Origin: Combretum micranthum
Lineage: Eukaryota; Streptophyta; Magnoliopsida; Myrtales; Combretaceae
Direction: 5' to 3'
Assembly (NCBI GenBank): GCA_024138025.1
Contig: JAMXBD010002218.1
Coordinates: forward strand, 62,001 to 126,000
DNA length: 64,000 nucleotides
Below the pieces are notes generated by a model. It saw only the letters and a program-made list of their open reading frames with translations. It was not told the origin of the DNA and made no database searches. A program made the position numbers and the translations under genes. This document shows positions 51,419 through 62,771 of the stretch, one piece after another (the first letter of the stretch is position 1; the number at the start of each line of letters is the position of its first letter).

Positions 51419-51900
51419 TTTTTTTTTTTTTTTTATGGTTTTTGTAATATCATATTGAATATTCCCATGAGAAGCGAGAATTATGTAAAAAAAAAGAAAG
51501 AAAGAAAAAAAAAGCCAATATTATAATAAATAAAAATTGGTCTTAGATGTTTTTGTTAGCCTCTAGTAAATTTGATTGTTGATATAACCTATAGATTTGA
51601 TAAAAAATTATATATATAAATCAACATAAAAATATAAAAAATAAAAAAAGACAAATATGAAAATTTTTATGTAGTTCACCTGCTCAATTTGCTAATAGCT
51701 TACCTTATTTTCAAAATTGTGCACATAGTCCTGCAAATCGTTAAAAAATGTCCAGTGTTATAACTTGATGGGTCAAAATGCAAACTTCTTAAAAGATTTT
51801 GATGATCTAAGTGTCAATTTCAAAAAGAAGAGCCTAAAGTACACATAAAGTGAATAAAGATGTATTTGCATATTACCTTTTATTTCATTTTATTTTATTT

Positions 51901-52370
51901 TCTTCTTTCTGATATCAATGTTATGGTCAATGACCATATAACCTAGTGAAATCTAACCCCAGTGCTCATTCTTTGAATTCGATTCCTCACATTATTATAA
52001 CTACTGAAAAAAAAAATCAATCGTTATGAAATAATTGGTGGCGTATATTCATCTAGATATATGCATGTACATTTTCATTACAGTATATTCCTTACATATC
52101 ATGTCGCTATCCTTTTCATAGTTTACTCTTTTTTATTTAATATTCTTCTTTCTAATATCAATTGTTATGATCAATAGCCATGTAGCATAATGATATCTAG
52201 TCCTTATGGCTGGTGTTAAACCTTCCAAATTCGATTCGCAATAATATTATAATTACCTAAAAAAAAATCAATTGTTAAAAAAATCGGTAGCATATATTCA
52301 TCTAGATATATACATGTACATTTTCAGTATAATATATTATTTACATATCATGTCGCTATCCTTTTCGAAG
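51901..52370 (+). repeat. Tandem pair of SINE-like units (about 245-bp period)
   Basis: Two direct copies (about 51901-52122 and 52144-52370) share TCTTCTTTCT.ATATCAA at the start and CATATCATGTCGCTATCC at the end, roughly 80% alike. Each holds an A-box-like stretch (TAGCATAATGATATCTAGT in copy 2) and, 30-40 bp on, a B-box-like TTCGATTC. That spacing suggests a tRNA-derived SINE. The SINE assignment is tentative; the duplication itself is clear. Confidence 0.5.
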
Positions 52371-52655
52371 TTACAATTTAGACCTACACCTTTATAAAAT
52401 TCCTATGATCGTATCTGTTAACTTTTGTGTCCAATCTTCTAATGTGGGATTTTTGTTTATCGCATCAATGTTACATATCACCTACAAAAATTAAAAAAAA
52501 AAGTCTTTGAAAGCACTATCAATTTTTTTTTTTAACATTTTGTCATCGAAGTCTTTTAACTTGGTGAATGTATACATAAAATTCCAAAAACTCTTAAATA
52601 TGAATACAAGAACTTCATATATATTGACGGACAAGCTGAAGTTATGTATAATAAA
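52371..52655. other. Short AT-rich spacer
   Basis: No gene or element recognised; T- and A-runs near 52492 and 52527. Confidence 0.5.
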
Positions 52656-53097
52656 GGGCTAATACCATGAATACTGCCTTAGCTTTACATAAATATTCAA
52701 TTAACTATCTCAACTTTTAATTAGTCAATTTACTACCGGATTCAACTTTTCATGTATACCAATGCTACCTAAGCTAACTCTATTTGATCTGTTAGATGAT
52801 GTGGCATTCTCAATCAATGAAAAAATGACACATGTCCATATAATCTTACTTAGAACTATTAATCCGATATCCTTTAACCAATAATTAATTATTATATTTA
52901 GTGTTGTTGCTATTATTATTTTATTTATGATAACAAAACTATTTTTAAAGGCCCATACAAGGCATACAAAGGCCCAATCAAGCATTCAGACTACAAGTCT
53001 ACACTCCTTATTTTTACCATTTCATTCGTTTACTATCTAATTAAACATTATAAATAAGAATGGTTGTTGAGAAATAAACAATGTAGGAGAATAGCTG

Positions 53098-53250
53098 AAG
53101 CCAGTTCCATATCCAGGTGAAGAAGGAGATTTTCCAGTGTTATCGTTCTTTCATGGACATCTTCTTTATAGCACTTTTTACTCTCAGCTAATCCATCATG
53201 TAACTTCTCATGGTTTCATTATCATTGCTCCTCATGTATGTTATCTTCAG
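53098..53250 (+). pseudogene. Captured chlorophyllase exon fragment
   Basis: Fifty-one codons are open, from KPVPYPGEEGDFPVL through FFHGHLLYSTFYSQL to HVTSHGFIIIAP, ending at a splice-donor-like CTTCAG/GTAC. This matches the N-terminal part of plant chlorophyllase (chlorophyll hydrolase, removing phytol from chlorophyll), where the conserved blocks read P.LLFLHGy, FYSQLIqHvaSHGFivvAPQ. The lipase motif GHSRGG and the catalytic triad lie downstream in the family and are absent. A stop lies four codons upstream of the matched region. It sits between the MULE arms, so it was captured with its exon boundary from the parent gene. Confidence 0.75.
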
Positions 53251-53251
53251 G

Positions 53252-53747
53252 TACTCAATTATAGATAGGTTGTTTTATGTTTTCTTTATTTTATAGAGAG
53301 AATGGTTGAGAGAAAAAGTTCAATTTCTATTCAACCTCCAACATACCATCATTGAAGTAGATACGATAATCATCTTTGTTAGTATCGACAAGGACATCGT
53401 CGCAGTCGAAGAGGAGAGTAGCCGAAAGAGTTGAAGAAGAAACAATGGAAGCTTTGGTGTGAAAGAAGAAGTTACTGTTGATGTAGATAACATTAAAGAA
53501 GAAGAGGATCTTTCATGGTGATGTGTGAAGAAGCGAGTGATATGTATATATTGTCCCAATGCCACCCCTATCTTCCATTCTCTCTCAAGCACTCCAATCT
53601 TGACTTTGAAAACACACATGTCTGGAGATAAACCAAGCTCAGCATGGATAAGATGACAAAACTCATAGATTTTTTAATGGACTCTTAAAGTCACGTGTTG
53701 GATGATCTCAACATCTCTGTTTTAGAAATGAAAAACAGAGTTGCAAG
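53252..53747. other. MULE interior of unknown origin
   Basis: A purine-rich stretch (53340-53520) with GAAGAAG tracts has less biased composition than its surroundings and a 99-codon minus-strand frame (53619-53320). I recognise no family on either strand. It may be a second captured fragment from the same or another gene. Confidence 0.3.
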
Positions 53748-53907
53748 CACTACAAGAAAAAAAGCTTTTAGAGACAGAAATTCTGCGACATAAATTGAAA
53801 AATATAGTTATAATTTTACAAATAAAATCTGTGACGATGGTTTTTGCGATAAAAATTTGCATTTAGAGACAGAATTTTTGTCTCTAAAGCCCAGTTTTCT
53901 TGTAGTG
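53748..53907. mobile_element. 160-bp CACTA-type MITE
   Basis: It starts CACTACAAGAAAA and ends TTTTCTTGTAGTG, perfect 13-bp TIRs, with AAG target duplications at 53745-53747 and 53908-53910. The inner sequence is also nearly palindromic, with TTTAGAGACAGAA and TTTGTCTCTAAA blocks. Its terminus differs from the large CACTA at 27764 (CACTACAAC), so another CACTA family mobilised it. It is nested in the Pack-MULE. Confidence 0.9.
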
Positions 53908-54868
53908 AAGAAAGTTCCGTGCAAATTGATTGAATATTATATTTTGCATTTTAAATTATATGACATGTAGACAAACATCATTTCATCTAATTAAATAAGA
54001 CTTCCCCCAAGAATGCACTCTAGATTTACATGATTTAACAACTCTAGCATATGTAAATGATTTAAACAAATTTCCAATTGGTTGTGACAAACTAAGTTGC
54101 CTTAAGAAGAAAAAACAAATTGATTTCAACCTAGGAGTGATAACATCAAACCTTCGTCAAGTTCAATGTGCACTGTAGTGAACTAAGTTTTCCTATCGCT
54201 TTTCTTTTAGGCTTCTATGAAGTGTAGTGATGATTGATTGTACCATTGCTTGTCGACTACATCTAGAGAGATAGGTTAGGTCTCAATTAGATATCGCTAC
54301 TCTTGATAACCTTTTGATGTCATCATTTAGGCATGCTAGAGACACTCTATTTGACATGGACACAATCCACAGGATCTTGATAAATTTCTCTTAGTAAGAC
54401 AATAGTAAGGATAAGAAGGAAGATGTATTTGAAGTCCCACCTCGTTAAACCTTTAACAAATAGCTTAGTATATTATGCATAACTAAAAGAATTTATAGTA
54501 GAAGGAGTTCATCGTATTAGAGAAGTGTGCATTTGGCTAGTGTTGTTGTAGTTGGGCCTAAGGATATAGGCTTTGAAAGCCTAAATAGAAGTCTTTAAAT
54601 AGACCCATTTTATTACTATAAATCAATGATCAATAAAATAATAAGTATAATGACAAAATGATTTTAAAAATAGTAAATCTTCACATCAGTTAACACGTAT
54701 CCTCTTATTGGTTGAAGATGCCATGTTAGCTAACAGAGCTAATGTGTTAACTCATGTAGCATTGATGTACACGGAAAGTTGAATCAGGTAGTAAATTGAC
54801 TAATTGAAAGTTGAGATAGTTAATTGAATATTTAGGTAAAGTTGAGGTAGTATTCATGACATTAGCCC

Positions 54869-55659
54869 TATATTAAAAGACCATTTTTTAATGTTAAAAT
54901 TACTATGTGTCTGTGAGAGAGAGAGAGAGAGAGAGAATCGCATCATAATGTTATGTTATAATTTAGACATAGAGACAATCTTAACGATTTATTCATATAT
55001 TAAAATATAGAGAGGAAAAGGTAGACTAAAAGGATTTAAATCTAGTAATCTTAGAAAAGACATGACATATTTGTGTCAGAAAGATGAGCAATCATTTTCT
55101 GTAACAATTTAAGTATACCTTCTCACATTTGTACCTACATGGGAATGCCAGAACTAGTAAATATGTATAAAATAATTCTTTTAAAACAAGGGAATAGGAT
55201 TATTTGAAATCAACATTGGTTAGTATCACATAAAGAAAAAAGAATACCTAATTTGTAGATAATTTGATTTATAATATGTTTTCATTTTTTGCTGGATCCT
55301 TAGCCTTTTTCACATATTATACAGAAAAGATTGCATACATGCATTAAGACCATATATGGCACCTTATATCTCAAATTCTTTTTACAAATTTAATCATATC
55401 GATTTTGACATCTATAATTAAGGTATGGATTACCAATACATTGAGTTCATCAACCAAAATAACCACTTTGAAATTGTTGATAAGTCATGCTTAATGTGTC
55501 CAACATAAATTATTTTGTTTACTTGAGTTTACAAATTAGGGGAGAAGAAGAAAGACTAAGGTCCACAACAATTAAATCATGCTTAATGTGTCTAACATAA
55601 ATAAAACATGTAGTGATAAAGGATCCAAGGTTGATGATGACATTAGAACAAAACTATCT
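54869..55659. other. 3' flank of the WAK-like gene
   Basis: Contains a (GA) run near 54917-54935 and AT-rich sequence. No gene is seen. It would hold the 3' UTR and polyadenylation region of the minus-strand WAK-like gene; no signal is singled out. Confidence 0.4.
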
Positions 55660-56846
55660 TCATCTCCCACTTTCAATTCGAAATGGCTCTAGATATTGGA
55701 TGCTATCATATGGCATTGGCCCACTTACAGAAGTTATACCATATTCAGTGACTTCTCCAGTGAGCAAGAATTCTGTCTCATCACGATTGCTTTGTGCCAA
55801 TGAATCCTTTTTATCACTATGAGTCCCTCTAATTCCAATGAAATCTCTCTCATAGACGGTCTTTCCTCTCTCTTTCAATCGAAGACATCGAGTTGCTAGC
55901 TTTGCAACTTCTTTGATTTCTTCAACAAACTCATCCTGAAACATCTTTGTATCAATAATTTCAAGCAATTTTCCCTCATTATATTTGGAAACAAAGTAAG
56001 TGGACAAGCTTCTTTCTATTTCCCGTCTTGAAAAGGAAAAGGCTTTCATTCCTGTAAGTAACTCAGAAAGGACAACACCAAAACTATAAACATCACTCTT
56101 ATCTGTCAATCCTATCCCAGTACAACATTCAGGATCTAAATATCCAAGTGTTCCTTGTACTAATGTGGCAACTTGTGCTTCATCATTTGGGACTAGCCTA
56201 GAAGCTCCAAAATCAGAAATTTTAGCTGTGTAATTGTTGTCCAAGAGTATATTAGCAGTCTTGATATCTCGATGTATAATTTGGGTGTTGGCATCCATAT
56301 GTAGATAGCATAGTGCCCCAGCAATTTCTATAGCAATACGCAAGTGATTTCTCCAAGACATGTGAGCTTGATCACCTGAATTCTGTATATGATCAAACAA
56401 TGTTCCATTTGAAATGAACTCATAGACCAAAAGTGGAACTTTTTCCTCTAAACAACATCCAATCAATTTTACCACATTTTTATGATTGATTTGTGTAAGG
56501 AGCACCACTTCATTTAGGAATTCTTTTACTTGAGTTGGGTCCACATGTTTAGATCTCTTTATGGCAACCATCTTGTTGCATAGCTTTCCTTTGTAAACTA
56601 TTCCATGGCCTCCTTGACCTAATACACTACTCCTATGGTAGTCATCTGTAGCTTTTTTTAGCTCATCATGGGTAAATATTCTTGTAGACTCCATTGAAGC
56701 ATTGTGTTCAGCAAGAAGATTTGGCAGCATAAGACCCCCATTTTGTTGAAAGAACTCTTTTCTTTGTTTGATTATCTTTCTTTGTCTAATGCTATAATAT
56801 AACCAAGAGCATAGTAAAAGAAGAAGAGATATGCTTATGCTCATAC
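55660..56846 (-). pseudogene. WAK-like kinase, exon 3 (TM and kinase domain)
   Basis: The exon starts after acceptor GCATTGCAG (56848-56847). It encodes a transmembrane segment (GMSISISLLLLLCSWLYYSI), a basic juxtamembrane region and a Ser/Thr kinase: glycine loop GQGGHGIVYKG, VAIKR lysine, HRDIKTANILL, DFGAS and GTLGYLDPE. The C-tail ends near ETEFLLTG. WAK-like receptors sit in the plasma membrane with an extracellular pectin-binding region and signal through this kinase. The frame is open throughout, but subdomain XI is odd. Between about 55862 and 55801 the normal PSMREISLELEGL lies one frame over, so the open frame reads unrelated residues and loses the usual RPSM arginine context. Both shifts must be compensating. 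Exons 1 and 2 also carry shifts. Confidence 0.85.
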
Positions 56847-57248
56847 CTGCAATGCAAAAGAAGATTGAAAAATAAAAATGAAAGAAGGATACAGTTATGT
56901 TTATTGCTATCATCTCATGCATCTAATGATAAAAATATTCAAGATATTAAATGGTTCCACTCAAAGAAAGCAAAGATGTGGGCTCTTCTAATTTAGCAAA
57001 GGTGTGTGGTGATAAATGGAAAAACAAGTAATATTATTTGAGAGTTTGAAGGGAAAGAAGAATATTGAGATTTTGGAAATAGTGCATAGCATGAATCTGT
57101 TGAGTCTTTGTGGTTGATGGAAAAAGTGCTAAGTCATTATGGGAAAAGTTAGAAAGCAAGTATCTAAAAACATTATGAATGGATAGTTTATATCATAAAC
57201 AACATTTTGTGTATCTTCTACATTTAAAAGATATTGATAATTTTAGTT

Positions 57249-57590
57249 GGATAACTTACACTAGAAGGTCACAACATATAGAGTTAAGTTCATTTGAGGT
57301 CATAATGTTTTTTATTGGTTTTAAAGAGGTCACAATGTTTAGAGGAATGAGTTAAATTAGATCACAACATTTAAAGAAGTGGGTCAATTCAGGTCACCAT
57401 TGATACGTATAATAATGTATTAGATTTTCTACATTATAATTTTAAATATTTATCCAGTTGATATGAGTCAATGGTAACCTCAATTAACCAATTTCTCTAA
57501 ACGTTATGACATCTTTTTAACCACTTGAAACGTTGTGGCCTCAAATGAACTTACCCAAACCTTATGACCTTCTCGTATAGTTTACCCAAT
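57249..57590. mobile_element. Foldback MITE in the WAK-like intron
   Basis: The left arm (TAACTTACACTAGAAGGTCA, then AAGTTCATTTGAGGTCA) and the right arm (TTGTGGCCTCAAATGAACTT, then TATGACCTTCTCGTATAGTT) are imperfect reverse complements over about 80-100 bp. A GAGGTCACAA.GTTT motif also recurs inside the left arm. No coding content; target duplication not fixed. Confidence 0.6.
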
Positions 57591-58725
57591 TTTAATTTAA
57601 TCTTTTTATATTTACAAGGTGGTGGGGTTAAAAGAGATGATAATCAAGCTATCATTCCTTTATGTTACACGCTTGATTCATAAGAGAATATCTTAATATA
57701 CCATGTTGTATAGTAGAGAGACCATCTCGATTAGTGATGTGAAGGATAATACGCAATCCAAAAAATTTAAGAGAAAAATCTACGACCCTATCAAAAATGG
57801 ATTAGGCTTAGATCTCATTAACTCAAGGGAATGAATAAGGGAAGGGATTGCAAAGCAGGAGTGAGTCACACTAAAAAATCAAGGTTTAAAGAACCCTTAT
57901 GCTCTCACAGTAAAGAAAATAACTTTTTTAAGCAAGAGTACTCGCAAAAAAATGAGGGATTGAAAAAAAAAAAAGGGTCAAAGAGTAAATCAAGAACAAT
58001 TGTAGTATATGAATAATCCAAAAAGGATTTTAATATTTTAAATTTAGTGGATATAGGATACTTGAGTCTTTGGACACTGTGCATATTATCATATAACATT
58101 TTAAAAGGAGCCTATCAGTTTTTTGAAGGAATGAAAAGGCAATGTGATGAATAAAGAGAGCCTTCAATGTAAAGAAATATGGATAACGAAGAAAAATACA
58201 AAAACCATCAAATACTCTAATTCTGAAACTACCAATAGTTCTCTTGTGTAAAAGAAAGGTTGAATGTTATAATGGTCCTAGTAAAACATTTAGAGACAGA
58301 TCATTAACCATGTCTTAGATGGCCAATATGAATGTACGTAAGGCCTTGACCAATTGCATCATGTACTTAATTTTGTTGTTGGAATATTAAATGATCAAGC
58401 AAATGGAATTTTAATTGGCTAAGAAATGCATAACATGATAGGATGAGTGCAGTAAGAAGAATATGAAAAGAATTAATGGATAGCAAAATGTAAAATATAA
58501 TATTTGATTTAATTCAACATAGGTTTTGATGGACTCGACCCAGATAGGACAGAATACTTAGCAAATGGGATTTGGGGATTGTGAACTTTATACTATCTAT
58601 GTAAATTACAAATCGTGGCTTACAAGTAGATGCTTTTATTTATCTAGAATAAGAGAATAGTAATTGCTTAATAAGTAATAGATGTGCATAAACCATTTTA
58701 GAAAATAAATTAAAGACGATAAGAA

Positions 58726-58747
58726 ATATATATATATATATATATAT
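58726..58747. repeat. (AT)n microsatellite
   Basis: An uninterrupted AT run in the WAK-like intron 2. Confidence 0.85.
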
Positions 58748-59164
58748 TAGATAAAACAAAAAACACCCAAAATTTTTCTCCTATATTTATATCCAAAAAA
58801 TAAAGAGAGGTTTTAATCATTATACCTATTCTGATGAATATATATACATTGTTGTTATTAGTGGAATGCTTCATGTTGTCTAAAAAAAAAAAAAGCAATT
58901 TGTAGCTTTATCATTTTCATTCTTCATGGAATTTCTAGATCAAGTTCATGTGTGAGAAGTAAAAATAGTCTGATTCATTTAATAAAATTATTAGGAAGTC
59001 TAGCTTAAAATCATCAACATACATTTAAAACAATTCTTGCATTAAATTACTTGGCTTGGTGTGCATTTATTTCTCTTTGTTCTCTTCTCTACTATAGATT
59101 GTCTGGATAAATGACAAAATGTATGTTCTAGAATAATAATATAATGGTGATTTAGAGATATAAT

Positions 59165-59519
59165 TGTTGAAATTGATCCACTTTGGTCCATGTCAAGCCT
59201 AAGCCAAATCCAATTCTATCATAATCTCAATATTCTAGAAAATGAGTTATGTGGAATTTCTAGAATATGTTAGGTGAATTCTATAATATGTTAGGTTAGA
59301 TATTTCTATAATTTTCTAGATGGTAGTTAAACTATTATGGATGATGCATCATAGCCATTAGATTAAATCAATCTTAATCATTCATTGAGGAGGAGAATGC
59401 ATAAATAGGTTGTCCTCCACATTTTAATCAAGTCAGAAAAAAAGAAATATACAAATACTTTTCCATTTCCAACACATTCTAAATCTATTCTATCAATTTC
59501 TATAAATTACTTTCTAACA
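59165..59519 (+). repeat. Possible small solo LTR
   Basis: The stretch starts TGTTGAAATTGATCC and ends TTTCTAACA (inverted TGTT...AACA), with a TATA-like CATAAATAGG near 59398 followed by CTCC-rich leader-like sequence, as in copia LTRs. The flanks ATAAT and CTTTT do not match, so the right boundary or the call may be wrong. Confidence 0.3.
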
Positions 59520-62368
59520 CTTTTTCTATCCAGTATCATCCTTACATTTTTTTTTTACCATAGTTGTCAAAATCCGAGTCAAATATATGATTCTATGAGT
59601 TTATTATTTTATATGTTTTTTTCTTAATTAAAATGGATGCAAAAATATTTAGTGTAGACTTTATAAGAAATTATGAAATTAAATGTATGATTCTACATGT
59701 TCACAATTTTACAGATTTTGCACAATTTTATCGATTCTATGCATTTCAGTAAATAGTAAAATCGCATTTTGACAACCACGAATTTCTACCTCAATCATGT
59801 GCTATCATTAATCACTAAAGAATTGAATAAGTGAACACCACTGATGTAATAACTTCTCCATGTGTTATTATGTTTATATGCATGGATAAAGAAATAACAT
59901 TGATACTTAATATTTTTATTCGCATCAAAACTTAAAGGATGAAATGTGAGAAATTATAGGTTTAATACGAAATAGAAGAATTTAGATAGATGAGTTGGTC
60001 CATTTTTCCATATTCTAAATGTTGGAATTGTTTTGTATTCTTAGCATGTTCATCAATTCGCGTGAAGTGATTTAAACCTAAAATTCTAGCTCAGTTTATT
60101 ATACAAGCTTTAGCCAGCTAACTCCCTTAACAGGACGAAAAAGGTGGAATGGGGTGGTCCGCACAGGCATATTTTAATTTTAATGCGTTTCTTGGGGGGG
60201 TCATACATTATTAAAGGGAAACAACAAGGTTTATCTTAGTGCAAGAATAAAATCTTTTGAACCTTTTAAAGTTTAGTTTTTATTATTTTGTGTGTTTATC
60301 CTTACTTCTTGTGGATGAATAATTATGCTTTATTTTGTGTCTATCCATTGTCGATGACACGTTATAATATATAATCACAGGAACTTTTATTTTTATATTC
60401 TATCTTTTTATCAAAATGTTATCCTAATAATACTTGTTGCAGTTGTAATCACAACTATTTTCCAATTTATTTCCCATTATTTTTCATCCATTATACTTTA
60501 TGTCAGGCATTGATTATCATCACTGTGCAAATCCATTATTCATCGCATATTCCACTACTAAAACAACAACTTTATAGCGTTCTTACTACAGTCCTTTGTG
60601 ATTTCTTTTGTAAATTCAAGATCAAATTGCGTAATATATAGTGAATTAATTGATGATCCTTAAACATGCCAGCATTTAAAGAGAATGATTGAAACTTTGC
60701 TCATTGAAAACAATCAGAAAGGCATATGCTAGGCAATGTATCATTATTAAGAACATTATTTATATTGACAAAAGGGATAATTGAAAATTATTCAATATTA
60801 TGGGTTGGACTTTGGATGAAATCACTTATAAAAAAGATGCAAAATCTATCATTAGATCTTACATAAAGTTGTAGATTTATTTAAAAAGTTATAGATGTGG
60901 CAGATTGTAGGTGAGGTAAGTTATATATAAAAGTTATAGATTGTAGGTTGAAAAAGTGATGAGTATGATAGGTAAGTAACTTGATCTAAGTATGTCCCTT
61001 AATATTTTCCACCCATCAATGGAGCCTACTTGGTTCAATTTGTGTGTGGACATCGTATCAAATGGAACAATAAGATACCTTTTTCTCAGTGGCTGCTAGT
61101 GGACAATAAGGGGATTCATCTTCTTTGATTAGGGAAACATAAGATGCATTGTTTTACGAGTATAGAGGATGGTGATAGAATGAGATTCATATAATAATAA
61201 GCGTTCCACAAATATATATATATATATAGTCTTATAAATATTGGCATGTGAAGCAGTGTTGGGATATATTCAGTTAAAAGGTATTTACTTGTAGAGTACA
61301 AGAGAACCTAACTTGCCAACAGGAGTCGGACTAAAGACTTCTCTAAGATTTATGTTTTCTCAACTTTTTTTTTTTTTAAATTTATAGATTAATGATTAAA
61401 ACTATCCCGTTTCTTGAAAAAATTTACTACGTTTCATTTTCTTTATTAATTACATGTACGACTATCTTAAAGAATAAATTAAGAAAAATAAGAAAAAGTA
61501 AATAGAGAAGATGCATTTCATGTTATTGTATATCTGCGCATTGCAAAAGTGATCTTTCGCCCAAATGCATAAATTCCTAGGTATTCTATTTTTTATTGCA
61601 ATAAACATGAAAGATGAATTTATGAAAGCAATCTAAGGTTCAAAGTATATTTACAAAATTTAATATATGTTTCTACGTGTATACTATTAATCCAAAACAT
61701 TAATTATAGGGTTACAATTTTGTTATACAATATTCTACTACTAGAATGTGTAAAGAATATGGGTGAGTTTGTAGAAGTATATCTAGTCATGTTATGTATA
61801 ACAACATAGAGTTACATTTTCTCTTAGTCATATCTTGGAAAAATATTTAGTGTATTCAAAATACTATTTTCATCCTATCCCAGCAAATATATAATTGACA
61901 CGTGTTAAATAAATTTAAAATATAAAAATATTCCTAAAAAATAGTGAACACTCTTTATCATTCTATATATATGTGGCAATTATTTATTGACCGGGACAAG
62001 GATAACATTCCTGAAAGAGTAAATTTTCATCCTCATGTCCTCCCTTACCTATTTATATAATTTGTCCATATTCAACCTTAACCAGTTTTTTTCTTTTTCT
62101 TTTTTTTCCCTAATATATGATTGCAAACATGTACTTTTCTAGTATAATTTATGGAAGTTATCGATTGATATAAATGCATAAATTCCTAGGAATTTGATTT
62201 TAGTCTAACAAAATGAATTTGAATTTAAATCTAATTTTTCAGCAAATCGGTGAAAATGTAATATATTAATGCAAAGTTTGCTATGTAAGTTAGATAATAA
62301 AAGAAAAAAATAGAAAACTTCTGAAAAACACAACTATAAGCTTTAGGATGTCACAAAAGCATACGTAC

Positions 62369-62553
62369 CGAATGCAATAATGTCTACGACTGATATCTTT
62401 TTGAATACTGATTTCTTTTGTGTACATCCTATTCCACCTTCCTTCCATCCCCACCATATCCTTTTGAACAATAACAAGTGAAGCTGCCAATTGTATTCAC
62501 ACAATTTGCATTTTCAACGCAAGGGGAGCTCGAATTCTTGCACTCGTCAATAT
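62369..62553 (-). pseudogene. WAK-like gene, exon 2 (calcium-binding EGF)
   Basis: It opens DIDECKNSSSPCVENANC, then VNTIGSFTCYCSKGYGGDGRK, a calcium-binding EGF module (D-I-D-E-C start, C-pattern and aromatic-G-F near the end), as in WAKs. The frame then meets a UAG. A frame change restores GIGCTQKKSVFKKISVV, the usual juxta-TM continuation. Exon length 185 is one base short of what the phases of both splice junctions require, which fits a single-base deletion between GRK and GIGC (about 62432-62440). Confidence 0.8.
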
Positions 62554-62771
62554 CTAAAACATCCATGAGAAAAAGACTTTAATCCAAAGTGACGATTCCA
62601 CACCAGGAATAAAGCAAAAAGTCTAAAAGTGGACCGATCATGATGATGAGAGAATTTTCATTTGGCCAAAAAGTAGGAGATCAATTGTCAAATAATCTAT
62701 CTAAAAGCGATAAGAAACGACTAGAAACCAACGAATAAAACAGGGATACGTTGAACAGCGAGATAAAGTAC
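62554..62771 (-). other. WAK-like gene intron 1 (218 bp)
   Basis: Donor TCAAG/GTACTT (62771-62770) and acceptor TGTTTTAG (62555-62554) on the minus strand. Phase 1 junction completing an Asp codon, as usual between the two EGF modules in WAKs. Confidence 0.75.

Larger units (their letters stand above)
52656..54868. mobile_element. Pack-MULE (Mutator-like, non-autonomous, 2.2 kb)
   Basis: It opens GGGCTAATACCATGAATACT and closes with its reverse complement, AGTATTCATGACATTAGCCC. The inverted arms of about 157 bp (52656-52812 and 54714-54868) remain similar throughout. The flanks TATAATAAA (52647-52655) and TATATTAAA (54869-54877) match at eight of nine bases. Long TIRs plus a 9-bp duplication define Mutator-like elements. 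There is no transposase inside. It carries a chlorophyllase exon and a later CACTA-type MITE. Confidence 0.83.
56847..62368 (-). other. Expanded intron 2 of the WAK-like gene (5.5 kb)
   Basis: Donor TTCG/GTACG (62368-62367) and acceptor TTGCAG (56848-56847) join codon phases correctly (split glycine codon G/GT). The intron is very AT-rich, with stops in all frames. It holds a foldback MITE (57249-57590), an AT run near 58726-58747 and a possible small LTR near 59165. WAK introns at this position are usually a few hundred bases, so this one was enlarged by insertions. Confidence 0.65.

Noticed and set aside
57831..58016. Lys-rich 61-codon frame in the WAK-like intron
   Set aside because: It lies opposite a T-run and within intron sequence, with no family resemblance.
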